Source: Wyeomyia smithii
Taxonomy: Eukaryota; Arthropoda; Insecta; Diptera; Culicidae
Reading direction: 5' to 3'
DNA length: 64,000 nt
NCBI RefSeq assembly: GCF_029784165.1
Contig: NC_073695.1
Coordinates: 164,830,066 to 164,894,065, forward strand
The first letter of the stretch is position 1; each line of letters starts with the position of its first letter. A model generated the notes under the pieces. The model was not told the DNA's origin. It made no database searches and saw nothing but the letters and a program-made list of their open reading frames with translations. Both the position numbers and the translations under genes were made by a program. Of the stretch, positions 23,264 through 35,030 are shown piece after piece.

Positions 23264-24098
23264 GGGACCATTCATTAATAATGTCACGCTTTTATGGGGG
23301 GGAGGGGGTTTTAATTATTGTGACATTTTGTGACATATGGGGAAGGGGGGGTTAGCTTGAGTGTGACATCACATTTAAACTCAAAAAAAAAATAATAAAT
23401 AAAAAAGTCACATACCTAACCACAGAGTTCAACTCAGAACTATTTATGATATTTGCATCATTCATTTATAGTTCTACGGTCCCTTTTTTTGCTTAAGATT
23501 TGCTTGAGATAAAATAAATGACAATTTTTTTCTCGCTAAAAAGCATAATGTTCGTTAATTCTGTTTTACCGTGCATGTTCATTTATGATGGACAGCGCAA
23601 TTTCATTAATTTTTAGTGTCTCTCAATCTAATCAATACAAAAATTGTGACAAAATGTAAATAAAAATGCTTGGCTATTGTAACATGTGGAGAAGATTTGG
23701 ATTGCGAATTGATTGAAGAAGAGGAACTAAATATTGATGGTCTTTCAAAAATTATCCATGATGCTGGAGTTACTGTCTCGAATTTCTATGTCGTCGATAT
23801 GCGACTCCATCAGCAGCATCCTTGGACTAAGAATTAAATGCCTTTTATAGTTATCTTCTATAATCTTCTTTTCCTTTTAGTTTCAGTTTTTCTTTCAGTA
23901 AAATCGTTCTTATTAGGAAAAAAAGCATTCCTAACAAATTTCTCGATTTTCAATCAGTTATTACCAAAGAAGAGGGAGGGGATATAAAAACGTGACGTAA
24001 TTAAGGGGGGGTCAAGGAAGTTGTGACAGTTTGTGACAAGGGGGAGGGGGGGAGTTATTTTTTCCAAATTTTGCGTGACATCATTAATGGGTCGTCCC
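23264..24098. mobile_element. PIF/Harbinger-like element, TAA duplication
   Basis: Inverted termini GGGACCATTCATTAATAATG (23264) and CATTAATGGGTCGTCCC (to 24098) are flanked by TAA on both sides (23261-23263 and 24099-24101), the 3-bp TWA target of PIF/Harbinger elements. Both ends contain paired G tracts around a doubled TTGTGACA word. It is 835 bp long, probably non-autonomous, with a coding remnant at 23664-23837. Confidence 0.75.
23664..23837 (+). pseudogene. Coding remnant inside PIF-like element
   Basis: A 57-codon frame open from 23664 to the TAA at 23835 includes GEDLDCELIEEEELNIDGL, then VTVSNFYVVDMRL and HQQHPWTKN. Codon use and amino-acid balance look protein-like, with an acidic cluster, unlike the random AT-rich frames around it. 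No ATG lies at the start, so it would be a C-terminal fragment or last exon. Position suggests the end of a transposase or accessory protein of the element, but I do not recognise a catalytic motif. Confidence 0.35.
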
Positions 24099-24206
24099 TA
24101 AATAATGCAACCCGACCTTAAGAACTCTCTTCAATCGACGCTAAACTAAAAGTCGTTGTAACGTAAAGGGTTAGATACACATTAGCGTAGGTCAAGGTAC
24201 TCGATT

Positions 24207-24306
24207 TTCCAGAACCAAAATACATCACAATTATACCAGAAGTCGACTGCTTTTGTCTCCGCTTGGTGCATTGTATTTCAAATTAGCATGAAGATTTGTA
24301 TGGAAA
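24207..24306. mobile_element. hAT-like MITE fragment
   Basis: About 100 bp matches an internal part of the MITE at 56474-57337: CGATTTTCCAGAACC, then TTTTGTCTCCGCTTGG and GAAGATTTGTATGGAAA. Termini are absent. Confidence 0.6.
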
Positions 24307-25319
24307 GCCCTACCATATGATCTGGTTCAAATTCTAAGAATAGCACACGGTATTATGTAAAAAAATGATTTTTATTCACTTAACCTTCTAGTGCCGCCTT
24401 TAGATACACTTTAGTTGAACCTCTTAAAAGCTTCAATAAATACAGTGATCACCCGATTATATCTCACCCTGATGATTTTTGGCGTGATAAAATAGGGAAA
24501 GTGATAAAATCGGGAAATTTTTACAATTTTATTATTTTTATTGAAGATGTTTAATCAATAATTAAATACGTAAAATCAGCGATTTCAATTTTTTTTTGAA
24601 AATTTATCTATACAAACATATGAAAAAAAGCTGAATGAATTTGAGAAAACTTTTATAAAACTTTTATGAAAAATATTTAAAAAATTCGATTTGAGATCCT
24701 GTACTGAAAAAAAAAATCAAAACAAAAAGTGACTATAAAAAATCGATCATCACTATTTTTTTAAAACATTTTTTTAGATAGATAATTCAGTTGCCTAAAA
24801 CTTTTCTGAACAAACCTAAAAAAATAAAACAACAAAAAAATCGATATAAAGTTGCAAATTACAATTATGTTTTTTATTCGTTCATGGTTTTGTTTGAATT
24901 GGTAGAAAGAATTACTTGCTTTTTTGTAGCGCAGTGCCATAAGCAAAATATTAGATGTTCTCACAACACTAAACTTTGCCGAAGACAGCATGCTGATATC
25001 TCTCACATATTGCAACCAGAATAATCTTAAAATGTAAATAACGATTTTTAATGCCTTCTCATAGAAAACTTTATGTTGCTTGCAATATGTAAGAGATAGA
25101 AACATGATGTCTTTTGTAAAGTTTCTTGTTTTGGGATCACCTGATACTTTGCCTAAGACACCAAGCGTCTATCTTTATCTAATGAAAAAGTAAATATTCC
25201 ATCTCACTTTTAGGAGGATTGATCACCCAGCTTTCTACATCAAAAGATGCGTTTTCAAATATTTTGAAACATCTCCGAACATATTATACGGTTATAATAA
25301 ACATTTGCATCACTATTCA

Positions 25320-27878
25320 GCTCATTTCAAGATGGCTTGACAAAGTATTTTTTTTTAATTCTTTTAGCACCAATATTTAGTGGTTAATTTGTGGTTTCGA
25401 AATCCAATTTGTGGTAATTTGTGGTTGAGTAATTTCTGCAAAATTTTCAGAAAACTGAGTCAAGCCATCTCTGAAAATGATTTCGCTTCAAATGAATCGG
25501 ACAACGATGATATATACATCAATCGAAAGCTCTTAATTTGTGGTTCACGAAAATGTAGTTTTTGTAGGCATACTTCATATTAAAATAATTAAAAAACTAT
25601 TATTTTTATTTTTGAACATTGTTTACCTCTTGTTGTCAACACCGACCGTACGCGGCGTTGGATGAGTATAGTACTGGCACCTGCCGATGTTAGTGCTAGT
25701 GGGTTATCTAGAACATATCGACAGTCGTTCATATATACGACATACAGTTGTCGCTGCCGTTGAAAGCTTTTTTGTTTTATTATTCAGGGGGTAATTGTAG
25801 TAACATATTTATGAGACGAGAAAATATCGAATTTTAATTCTAGTCAGGACTCACACCTTTGGGCATTTACCATGCATTTCAACCATTCCCGGCAGTTCTA
25901 AGGCCCATTCCCGACCTTCAGGCATCATTCCGGTTTCTAAAATACCCAACAGTCGAATACAGTTGCGTAGTTGGTTACCAAAATATTATTATATTTATCG
26001 AAACAAAAAATTGTTCTTTATTATTATCAGGCTGTAATTTATTCCAGAGTTAAAACGTATGTGCTAATAGATTTTAACATATAATAGATTTTGTATGAGA
26101 AAGACCAGATCACACCCCTAGGTGTAATAATCTAGGTTTTTTTTTTTTTTCAAACAATCGGTAAACGGCAAAACTACATTTCCGGAAATGATTCGACCGA
26201 AGATCGAGAAAATTACGCTCGCATGTCTACGTAAAACTTCACTTATTTGAGGAAATTTACGTAAAACACACGAAGGCTTGTCAACTACAAATATCTGCTA
26301 ATTGATCAACATTTGCATTTCGCAGCAAATCTGCACATATAGTATCCCTGCTGTTTACATACTGTTTCACCTAGTAATACTCAGAGGAAGAGATTCGCGG
26401 TGAAAAAAATCGCCAATTCGGCAACTGGGTTTCATATGTCAGAGGTGCCAGATCTCTTCTCAAAGCGCAATGTCGACTAACATTCGACTTGTATAATCGG
26501 TGGTGATGGTGAAAGTCCTTAAGAATAGTGAAATGCTTCGCAAAAACTGTTAAGGTGATATATTTTATGGTTATGTTTAATTTTATACACCTTCACTTAT
26601 TTTGTTTGTTGAACTCCGGGTAAAAATCACTCACAGCATTCTTAATTCATTCATTGGCAATAGAACAAAAAATCGTATAGGAATAAACACGTTCTTTTTT
26701 GTACCTGATTGCAATACCTCTCAATGTGGTGTTACCTTTCTTGTTTGTTTGGCTCCAATTTTGACGGTTCGTTTGGCTCACCGCATATCTCTCCCTCTGA
26801 GTATCTCTAGTTTCACCACACTCAACGCTACACGAAAGCTTTCTGAGAAAAAATCATCTGTTTTACGTTACTCCAACAATACGCACTACACTGTGGACTG
26901 TCCACATAAGCACTGATGATGGTTGCATGTAGCAGCCGAAATACGTATCTGCGGACGGTATTCGATTAGAGGGTATTCGATTTTTTGTAGTAGAATTAAA
27001 TGGAAACATAACCTATTCTCAATATTCAATTCCATTCTACTAAGACGCTCAAAAAGAAATTTATTTGATTACAATAGCTAATTGTATTTCGGACGTCTTC
27101 GTAGTCGAAACTCTTTTATTTTTAGGTTGGAGTTTGCTCGAAACTATAAATTTTTTAATTTATTGATTTTAAAGGGGGGAAAAGGTATGATTGCATATGA
27201 CTTACAATTTTAGTCCACTTTAGTTTTGTAATAGATCCGAATATGTAAATAATTTTATAAATGTTCAAGTAATTTTAGAAATTATTAAAGACTCCATTAA
27301 TCCACGCGCTGCTCGCTGCTTAGTTTTAATTCGTCGTCTTACTTGTGATCGTCTTCATCTTCAACAGGATGTTGGTACTGTCAGATCAGTAAGCAAAGGA
27401 TAAGCCCGATATGGATTGTCAAATGATAAGGCAGTTTCGGACAGGGACAGTTCGATTTTGTCACTCTTGCACTATGGGAACACAAAGCTTTACCGGTTTT
27501 CTATATGCTCTAGATCTCTTAGCTCTTGATGGTCTACCAGCGCCGCGTACGGTCGGTGTTGACAACAAGAGGTAAACAATGTTCAAAAATTTAAATAATA
27601 GTTTTTTAGTTATTTTATTATGAACTATGCCTACAAAAACTACATTTTCGTGAACCACAAATTAAGAGCTTTCGATTGATGTATATATCATCGTTGTCCG
27701 ATTCATTTGAAGCGAAATCATTTTCAGAGATTGCTTGACTCAGTTTTTTGAAAATTTCTCAGAAATTACTCAACCACAAATTACCACAAATTGGATTTCG
27801 AAACCACAAATTAACCACTAAATATTGGTGCTAAAAGAATTTAAAAAAAATACTTTGTCAAGCCATCTTGAAATGAGC
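25320..27878. mobile_element. Mutator-like element with 338-bp TIRs
   Basis: The arms at 25320-25657 and 27541-27878 are long, similar inverted repeats beginning GCTCATTTCAAGATGGCTTG. The 9-bp direct repeat CACTATTCA flanks the element at 25311-25319 and 27879-27887. The paralogous sequence near 54270 carries only one CACGATTCA, consistent with an empty site. Long TIRs with a 9-bp duplication are typical of the Mutator superfamily (Phantom elements in insects are one group). No catalytic transposase domain is recognised in the 1.88 kb core. Confidence 0.75.
27300..27580 (-). pseudogene. Coding-like remnant in Mutator-like element
   Basis: Reading leftwards from 27580, one frame gives the basic stretch GRPSRAKRSRAYRKPVKLC. 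After a shift, another gives KIELSLSETALSFDNPYRAY and PLLTDLTVPTSC, then a stop, followed by a basic run (RRRIKTKQRAARG). The composition is protein-like and differs from chance frames nearby. It may be a decayed exon of the transposase or accessory protein; no DDE motif or zinc-binding domain is identifiable, so the assignment rests on location only. Confidence 0.3.
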
Positions 27879-28105
27879 CACTATTCAATTATTCGCATGA
27901 TAACAGCAAAATGTAACATTGTGCATCGGTTGAACTTTTCATGTAAAATGCATCCAGATTGATACACAAAATTATGAAAAATATCTTAAATATTGATTAT
28001 AATATTTTTTAATGAAATGTTTTATGATGATAAAATCGGGTGAAAAATGTGATAAAATCGGGGGCAGATAAAATCGGATACAGATATAATCGGGTGATTA
28101 CTGTA

Positions 28106-28572
28106 CTATTAATAAATATTCATAGTGATTTTATCGAGGTCCGTCCGAAAAATAACTCGGTCACTAGAGGGTTAAACAATATTATATCGAGAACCACAAC
28201 GTTTATAAATCAGCTGTTGATAACTATTTAAAACAATATGTTGAAGAATAATGTTCTGGGGCGCTGAAAAATTTGAGCAAAAAATCATAGATATTCTTTT
28301 CTGAAAGAGCTTCTACAAGGTATGTTAACTTAGTTTGATAGAAATTATTTGTAACCGCAGAGTGGTCAGAATATGCTCAGTTTGTTACCGAACTTGTTGA
28401 TGAAGACTATTCTTTATGCCAACAACAGCTGGCAAGTCTACCTACACACTTTACTGAAACACACTACTATGAAAAATTTAGTTAGGGAACAAATACACAG
28501 AACGCACTTCAAGGTTAAGTTTCAAAGATTTTTTTCAATTGCAACATTTTTGAGAATAATAAGCTCTTGACA
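28106..28572. other. Unassigned AT-rich stretch
   Basis: Nothing recognised between the TA-flanked element and the tandem duplication. Confidence 0.4.
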
Positions 28573-28978
28573 ACTGACTTTGTACATGCATTTGCTTTGA
28601 GATATTTCAATGGAAAGTTTGAAAAATTCTATTTTTCATAAAAATACGCTTTATTGTGTTATTAATATAACACAAAGCATTCTTTGACATCAAAGAGATT
28701 GGAACAGAAATCCAAAATTTATGGTTATGTTCACATTCACGGAGATTGATTTCCATGGGTTGATGTACTGTACTGACTTTGTACATGCATTTGCTTTGAG
28801 ATATTTTAATGGAAAGTTTGAAAAATTCTATTTTTCATAAAAATACGCTTTATTGAGTTATTTTTGGTTTATATTATTAATATAACACAAAGCATTCTTT
28901 GACATCAAAGAGATTGGAACAGAAATCCAAAATTTATGGTTATGTTCACATTCACGGAGATTGATTTCCATGGGTTGA
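28573..28978. repeat. Recent tandem duplication, ~200-bp unit
   Basis: The unit starting ACTGACTTTGTACATGCATT at 28573 is repeated almost identically from 28772, both copies ending GATTTCCATGGGTTGA. The second copy has about 18 bp extra (GTTATTTTTGGTTTATATTA region). Few point differences indicate a young duplication. Confidence 0.85.
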
Positions 28979-29222
28979 ATAATTCAAAGGATGAAAATAC
29001 CTTCTAAATTGAATCAAACGCTCGATCTCTCCAACATATAATTTTTTATATTCGGGAAAGTAATTACGATTCGAATCACGAAATTATATCATAAAATGAA
29101 ATCTTTATCAAAACAAAATAAAACAACTGTTGCAGTTTTCTTCATTTCGCTTTTCTGCGTCGGTTGAATGCCGCCACTTTTGTGTGTCAATTCCAAGGCC
29201 ATGCTATAAACGTTAAATCCTA
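28979..29222. other. Unassigned sequence
   Basis: Nothing recognised; ends at the TA target of the next MITE. Confidence 0.4.
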
Positions 29223-29224
29223 TA

Positions 29225-29761
29225 CAGTCAGGTTTTTTTACGCGGGTTTTTTACACGCGGTTTTTTTTACGAGTTTTATTTACGCGGATTTTTGAATTAA
29301 CGCGGTTTTTTTACGTGGATTTTTGGAATCACGCGGTTTTTTTTACGCGGATTTTTGAATTTACGCGGTTTTTTTTACGGGATACCGCGCTAATTAAAAA
29401 AAATTTTCACGAATTTCCGAATTAACGTGGGTTGCAACCAGAAACGTTTAAGTGTTTATCTAGTAAAAGACTTAGTCCAAAAAATACTCTCCGCCCACCG
29501 AAAGATCCGGAATAACCGTCAAAGAGGACAATTTTAAATACTGGTTCTAGAGCGTCTAGGGTTTTTTCTAAAGCCCTTCTTGCTGGACTACTTTACGCGG
29601 ATTTTAAAAAAAAACGTGTTTTTTTTACGCGGATTTTTGAATTAACGCGGTTTTTTTTACGCAGATTTTTGAATAAACGCGGTTTTTTTTACGCGGATTT
29701 TTGAATTAACGCGGTTTTTTTTATGAGGTGCGTATCCCCCGCGTAAAAAAAAACCTGACTG
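29225..29761. mobile_element. TA-flanked MITE with ACGCGG repeats
   Basis: Termini CAGTCAGGTTTTTTTACGCG (29225) and CGCGTAAAAAAAAACCTGAC with TG (to 29761) are inverted repeats flanked by TA (29223-29224 and 29762-29763). The interior repeats TTACGCGGATTTTTGAATTA and ACGCGGTTTTTTTT many times near each end. This fits a Tc1/mariner-type MITE with subterminal amplification. Confidence 0.8.
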
Positions 29762-29763
29762 TA

Positions 29764-31335
29764 GAACAGTCGCGTTACCAAATTTTATAGCGATACCACC
29801 AGCATCGTGGTACCACTGACACTGCAAGTCACGACGAGCAGTGCCAGTAATGACCATTATAATTGTAATAATTTTGGTAATACTATTTACACGGTAACAC
29901 ATCTTCATGTAAGTACTGCACTGTTAGTCAAGTGGTCGCGAAAAATAACGGTTTTAAATTGTTTAGTGAACAAATGACGCCATATTGCATTAAAATATTG
30001 GATATCGGATATTGAATCAACGTCATACCCCTGGTCAATTCACCAACGCGGGGATGACGACTTTTGCTTATCTGAACGACCCGTTGACTACAGGCCGGCA
30101 CTACCGTTCTTTGCTTTCTCCAGTGATGAAATCTCTCGGCCTTGGCAAAATTAAACCACTCCACAACAACCATCGTCATCGGTTCTAACTCAGACCACCT
30201 ATAAGTTGGCAGAAACGTTATCAACTACATTAAGGTGATGCCTTGACAGTATCTGTGTTGAGAAGTTGTAACTTTGCTATTGTTGTTTCAATGTTCACAA
30301 ATCTTATCGAGCTAAGTTATTGCTCGTTATAAACTCCCAGGCTTTTTATTGTTTTTTTTTTTTGAAGGACATCCGCCGTATAAAAGTTTTTAACTTTGAA
30401 GCTTACTTTGGTGACACTAACAAAACAATTAGGTTTAAAACATGAAGCAAAAGTATGAAAAGGGGGTCATAAACAAATACCTAATTGTATATATTCATGA
30501 TGAACCGCGCGTAGGATTTGTTGATTAATTGCAACAGGAAACAAGAGGTCTGTCCATAATTGTTAGAATATAGTTGACTAAACCATTGTATGGTTTATTC
30601 TACACTGACCCGATTTAATTCTCACAGTACACTGTGTGACACAGTGGAGGATTCACCATTTATCTCAAACGGTATCAGGGTGATATCAATTTTCCAAGAG
30701 CAGATGATTGAAAAGAGCCGGTTAGTCCTCGGAATTCTCTTAAATTATGCCTTCGAACTTATACTCGCTGTATGCTTCGACGCTAAACGTATCGATAGTG
30801 CTACGTGGGTTTATTTACTTTTAATAAGAGTAAAACACAAGAGCTAGAATTTGTGCTTGGAATATATTTCAAGATAGGGGTTTCAGTTGATTACATGTGT
30901 ATTATTTTGTGAGTTATTACTAAAGCTAACGATAAATTCATAAATGGTCCGAAAAAATACTTAGTAACAATAAAATATCACATGATTGTGCATATTATAA
31001 CTTAAACATTAAAAATTAAAATGGAAGAAACAGTTATTCAACAGTCATGAGTTAAACATAAAAGTCAATTGATAAATTTCATATTTCCTAATTATTGTTG
31101 CTTTCTTTCTCAACTATCACGATTCTTCAAAATCAAGACTCTAAATCTAGACTTGATTCAAGAGTAATGTAGTTTCAGTTGGAAACAGTATTCCACAGGG
31201 CGGCGAGTAATTGATTCCGCACGCGGTGCGGGGTGAAAAGCGTCAAGAGAAACAATAGTTTCCGGTGCTTCAGAAACGCCATTTATTATATAGAATCATG
31301 AAATGATGATTTTCGTAGAATATTATCCATTTCTA
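29764..31335. other. Unassigned stretch
   Basis: About 1.6 kb without a recognised element. A perfect small hairpin CCGCACGCGGTGCGG lies at 31217-31231. ORFs of 98 aa (29928-30224, minus) and 85 aa (30590-30847, plus) lack family signatures; the latter reads fairly protein-like (TLCDTVEDSPFISNGIRVIS) but cannot be assigned. Confidence 0.35.
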
Positions 31336-32043
31336 CACTGTAAAAAAATCACGTCGAAATGAAGTGATTTGCTGTTGAATTCGCACTACTTGCCTACCAT
31401 TTTAAAGTGAAAAGAAAATCCTTCGAAACACATTGATGCGAGGAACGATGAAATCAACAGCAAATCACTTGATTTTCTGTTGTTATGTTCATCTTTTTTG
31501 ATATGCTTATGTTTAAGATACGGTCATTTGGATATAATCAGCTAATTACAATAAATTAAAAAGATTTCTGTTATTTAAGACTTTTCAATTTTATTTCATT
31601 TTAGATTTTCAATTTGATTACAAAATGATCTCTGTCACAGTGTCGGTGCATTCGATTTCAGGATCTGAAAAGAGTTGTTTTATTGTTATTTTGATATCAA
31701 AAATTCAATAACTTATTTACAAACAAATTGTTAATCTCTGGAGAAAATGTGCTGCTTGCGCCTTTCGCCACCTTCACTATTGTTGTTTCGTTTTATGTTT
31801 TTGACGTTTGTCATTGGAATTGCAGCTGAAATTCAATTGATTTATACAGTGGTGCAAATACAAGAGATATTAATTATAACTTGATGGTGATTTCCATTAA
31901 ACAGTTTCCAACGCAAGATCATTTCATTGGAAAGTGTTAATCATTTTGAAATCAACACTAAATCACTTCAATTTGCAGTACGATGTGACGAATTGAGTCA
32001 AGTGCAAAAACACTTCAAGTAATCGTGCCATTTATATATAGTG
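31336..32043. mobile_element. Putative TA-flanked MITE
   Basis: Short termini CACTGTA (31336) and TATAGTG (to 32043) flanked by TA. Inside, the word GAAGTGATTTGCTGTTGA (31366) recurs inverted at 31456 and, diverged, near 31960. The TIR is short, so the boundary call is moderate. Confidence 0.45.
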
Positions 32044-32210
32044 TAGATTAAGGGTTGAAAAGCATGTTTGAATACACTGGGGTCGCTTTTTACGCGGGTT
32101 GTTTTTATGCGTTTTTTTGAACGTGATATTTTTAGAATAACGCGGATTGTTTCTACTCGATTCGGAAGATTGTTTGTACGCGGTATCAAATAAGTTTAGT
32201 ATGAATATTT

Positions 32211-34766
32211 TTTTTTCTAAGGGGGGGATTTGTTAGTAGCTTAAGAATTTATGATAAATAGCAGTAAGTAATGAGTATGTGTGTCCAATCACAAATGGTG
32301 ACTTCTCAACACTGTTAGAAATTTGTAATTTTAACTGTTAGGATTTGCTTGCTTTCGCAATTAGGACTTATCATTCGTAGGGATTTAAACCTACTTGTCA
32401 GAAAAGGGGAAGTAAACTTACAACCAACTTAATTGCTAACTTATTGGCTATAAAGAGAGCTTATCGTAGCAATTGAGGATTGCAACGATTTTTGTCGAAA
32501 ATTGTTAATAATTTTATTTGACATAGCTTCTAATGGTTCAACACCAGTAATTCTATGTAATTCGAGTGTACCAAACCAAGGCGAACGCTTCAAAATCATT
32601 TTCAGAATTTCATTCTGAATCCTTTGGAGCGTTTTCTTCCTTGTTGAACAGCAACTTGACCAGATCGGTACAGCATGAAGCATAGCTGGTCTAGAAAATT
32701 TGTTTGTAAATCAAAAGTTTGTTCTTTAAACAAAGTTTAGAATTCCTGTTAATGAGAGGATATAAACATCTCGTATATTTGATGCACTTGGCTTGTATAC
32801 TCTCAATGTGCTCTTTGAAAATAAGTTTTTTATCATAAATTAGTCCCAAGTACTTAACCTTGTCAGACCAACTTAAAATAGCCCCATTCATCTTGACAAC
32901 GTGATTATTGTTTGGCTTGAGGAAAGAAGCCCTAGGCGTATGCGGAAAAATTATCATTTGAGTTTTAGAAGCACTGGGAGAGATTTTCCACTTTTGCAAG
33001 TAGGAAGAAAAAATATCTAAACTTTTTTGCAATCGACTGCATATGACACGAAGGCTTTTTCCTTTTACGGAAATGCTTGTGTCATCGCAGAACAATGACT
33101 TTGTGCATCCTGGAGGCAAATCAGGAAGATCTGGAGTGAATATGTTGTACAGGACTGGACCCAAGACTGAACCTTGAGGTACACCTGCTCTGACAGGAAA
33201 TCTATCAGATTTTGAATTCTGATAGACAACCTGCAGAGTTCGATCAGTAAGATAATTTTTTAAAATTTTGATTAGGAAAATTGGAAAATTAAAAGTTTGC
33301 AATTTCGCAATCAAACCTTCATGCCAAACACTGTCGAATGCTTTTTCTATGTCTAAAAGAGCAGCTCCAGTGGAATAACCTTCAGATTTGTTAGCTCGTA
33401 TCATATTAGTAACTCTGAGCAATTGATGAGTTGTGGAACGCCCATGGCGAAATCCAAACTGTTCATTTGCAAAAATTGAATTTTCGTTGATGTGTGACAT
33501 CATTCTGTTAAGAATAATTCTCTCAAACAGTTTACTTATTGAAGAAAGCAAACTGATTGGTCGCTAACTTGAAACTTCAGCTGGGTTCTTATCCGGTTTT
33601 AAGATTGGAGTAATTTTTGCATTTTTCCATAATTTCGGAATATATGCAATTTTGAAGCAGCAATTGAAAATTTTCACTAAAAATTCCATTGTGCTCTCAG
33701 GGAGATGTTTGATTAGTATATTAAAGATTCCATCGTCACCAGGTGCTTTCATATTTTTGAAATTTTTAATAATTGATTTAATCTCATTCAAGTTAGTTTC
33801 AATTATTTCTGCAGGTAAAAAATTCTGGGAAGAAATTAAATCAAATTGACGTGTGACTTCATTTTCAATGGACTCACAAAATTCAAATTTGAGTTATGAA
33901 CACTCTCAAACTGCTGAGCAAGTCTTTGAGCCTTTTGTTCATTGGATACAAAAAAACGTTCACCATCTTTTAAAACTGGAACAGGCTTTGAAGGTTTCTT
34001 AAGAATCTTCGACAGCTTCCAAAAAGGTTTTGAATATGGTTTCGATTTTTCAACTTTAGTCTCAAAATTTTGATTTCTCAGAAGAGTAAATCTATGTTTA
34101 ATCTCTTTCTGTAAATCTTTATAAATAGTTTTGAAAACAGGGTCACGAGAACGTTGATATTGACGTCTGCGGACATTTTTCAAACGAATTAGAAGTTGAA
34201 GATTTTCGTCAATTATTGGTGAATCAAATTTCACTTGAGCCTTTGGAACAGAATAATTCCTGGCATCAACAATTGCACATTTTAATGTTTCCAAAGCGGA
34301 ATCAATTTTCCCTTCGTTTTGTAAATCAAGCTCATTATTGAAATTTCTCTCAATATGTGTTTTGTATCTTTCCCAATTAGCCTTGTTATAATTAAAAACA
34401 GAGCTCACAGGGTTTAAAACTGATTCATGTGATAAAGAAAAAGTTATTGGAAGATGGTCAGAATCAAAGTCAACATGTGTGATCAAATCACTACATACAT
34501 GACTTTGATCTGTTAGCACCAAATCAATTGTTGAAGAGTTTCTTACAGAAGAAAAGCATGTAGGACTATTCGGAGACAAAATAGAATAGTATCCTGAACA
34601 ACAATCATTGAATAAAATTTTGCCATTGGAATTACTTTGATAATTATTCCATGAACGATGTTTAGCGTTAAAATCGCCGATTATTGAAAATTTCGAACGA
34701 TTTCTGGTGAGTATATGTAAATCACCTTTAAAATAATTTTTGTGCTCGCGTGTACATTGAAATATA
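32211..34766 (-). mobile_element. Juan/jockey-like LINE, 5'-truncated
   Basis: A non-LTR retrotransposon on the minus strand, with its A-rich 3' end at 32211 and a truncated 5' end at 34766. The 11-bp direct repeat TATGAATATTT flanks it (32200-32210 and 34767-34777), as expected for target-primed reverse transcription. ORF1 and the start of ORF2 are absent. The short 3' UTR, about 230 bp, has a C run (CCCCCCC on the LINE strand) just before the tail, shared with the second copy at 36217. Confidence 0.9.
32441..34766 (-). pseudogene. Endonuclease-reverse transcriptase (ORF2) pseudogene
   Basis: This ORF2 would nick target DNA and copy the LINE RNA into it. In order: end of the APE endonuclease (IIGDFNAKHRSWN near 34680; SDHLPITFS near 34455), a linker, then reverse transcriptase with KAPGDDGIF (~33735), DIEKAFDSVWHEG (~33350), PQGSVLGPVLYN (~33170), the catalytic FCDDTS (33077-33094; both aspartates kept, Cys where Ala is common) and YLGLIYDKKL (~32840). 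The C-terminus ends SLYSQ-stop at 32441. Lesions: a frameshift near 33868, an in-frame TAG near 33567 and a frameshift near 32692. The 5' part of the endonuclease is lost. Pattern and spacing fit the jockey clade, closest to Juan of mosquitoes. Confidence 0.9.
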
Positions 34767-34834
34767 TATGAATATTTATAATCTAATCTTTTAAATGCGG
34801 TACAACCAACCGCGTGAAAAGCGACCCCAGTGTA

Positions 34835-35030
34835 ATTTCAAGGCGACGAATAAGTTACCTAAACGCCATCCCAATGAGTTTTCTATTTTATTTTTATTTA
34901 ATTCCCCATAAATTATGTTTATATACGGTTTACTATTACACAACATCTAGATATCATTTATCCGGGAATCTTTTATGTGTTTTACACATTAATTTCGTGT
35001 TATACATAAAAATAAGAGACAGATGTAGAT
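34835..35030. other. Unassigned short spacer
   Basis: AT-rich spacer between the MITE and the truncated hAT copy; nothing recognised. Confidence 0.4.

Larger units (their letters stand above)
24443..28103. mobile_element. TA-flanked element split by a nested insertion
   Basis: Termini CAGTGATCACCCGATTATAT (24443) and ATATAATCGGGTGATTACTG (to 28103) are inverted repeats, with TA outside each (24441-24442 and 28104-28105). The words GATAAAATCGGG repeat next to both ends. With the Mutator-like element removed the host is about 1.1 kb. Its part at about 24990-25310 is also found, diverged, at 54000-54290 inside the foldback hAT element, which supplies the empty site for the nested insertion. Confidence 0.75.
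32075..34832. mobile_element. CACTGGGGTCGC MITE carrying a LINE
   Basis: Termini CACTGGGGTCGCTTTTTACG (32075) and GTGAAAAGCGACCCCAGTG (to 34832) are inverted repeats flanked by TA (32073-32074 and 34833-34834). ACGCGG words inside link it to the MITE at 29225. The Juan-like LINE is inserted within it; without the LINE the MITE is only about 190 bp. Confidence 0.75.
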
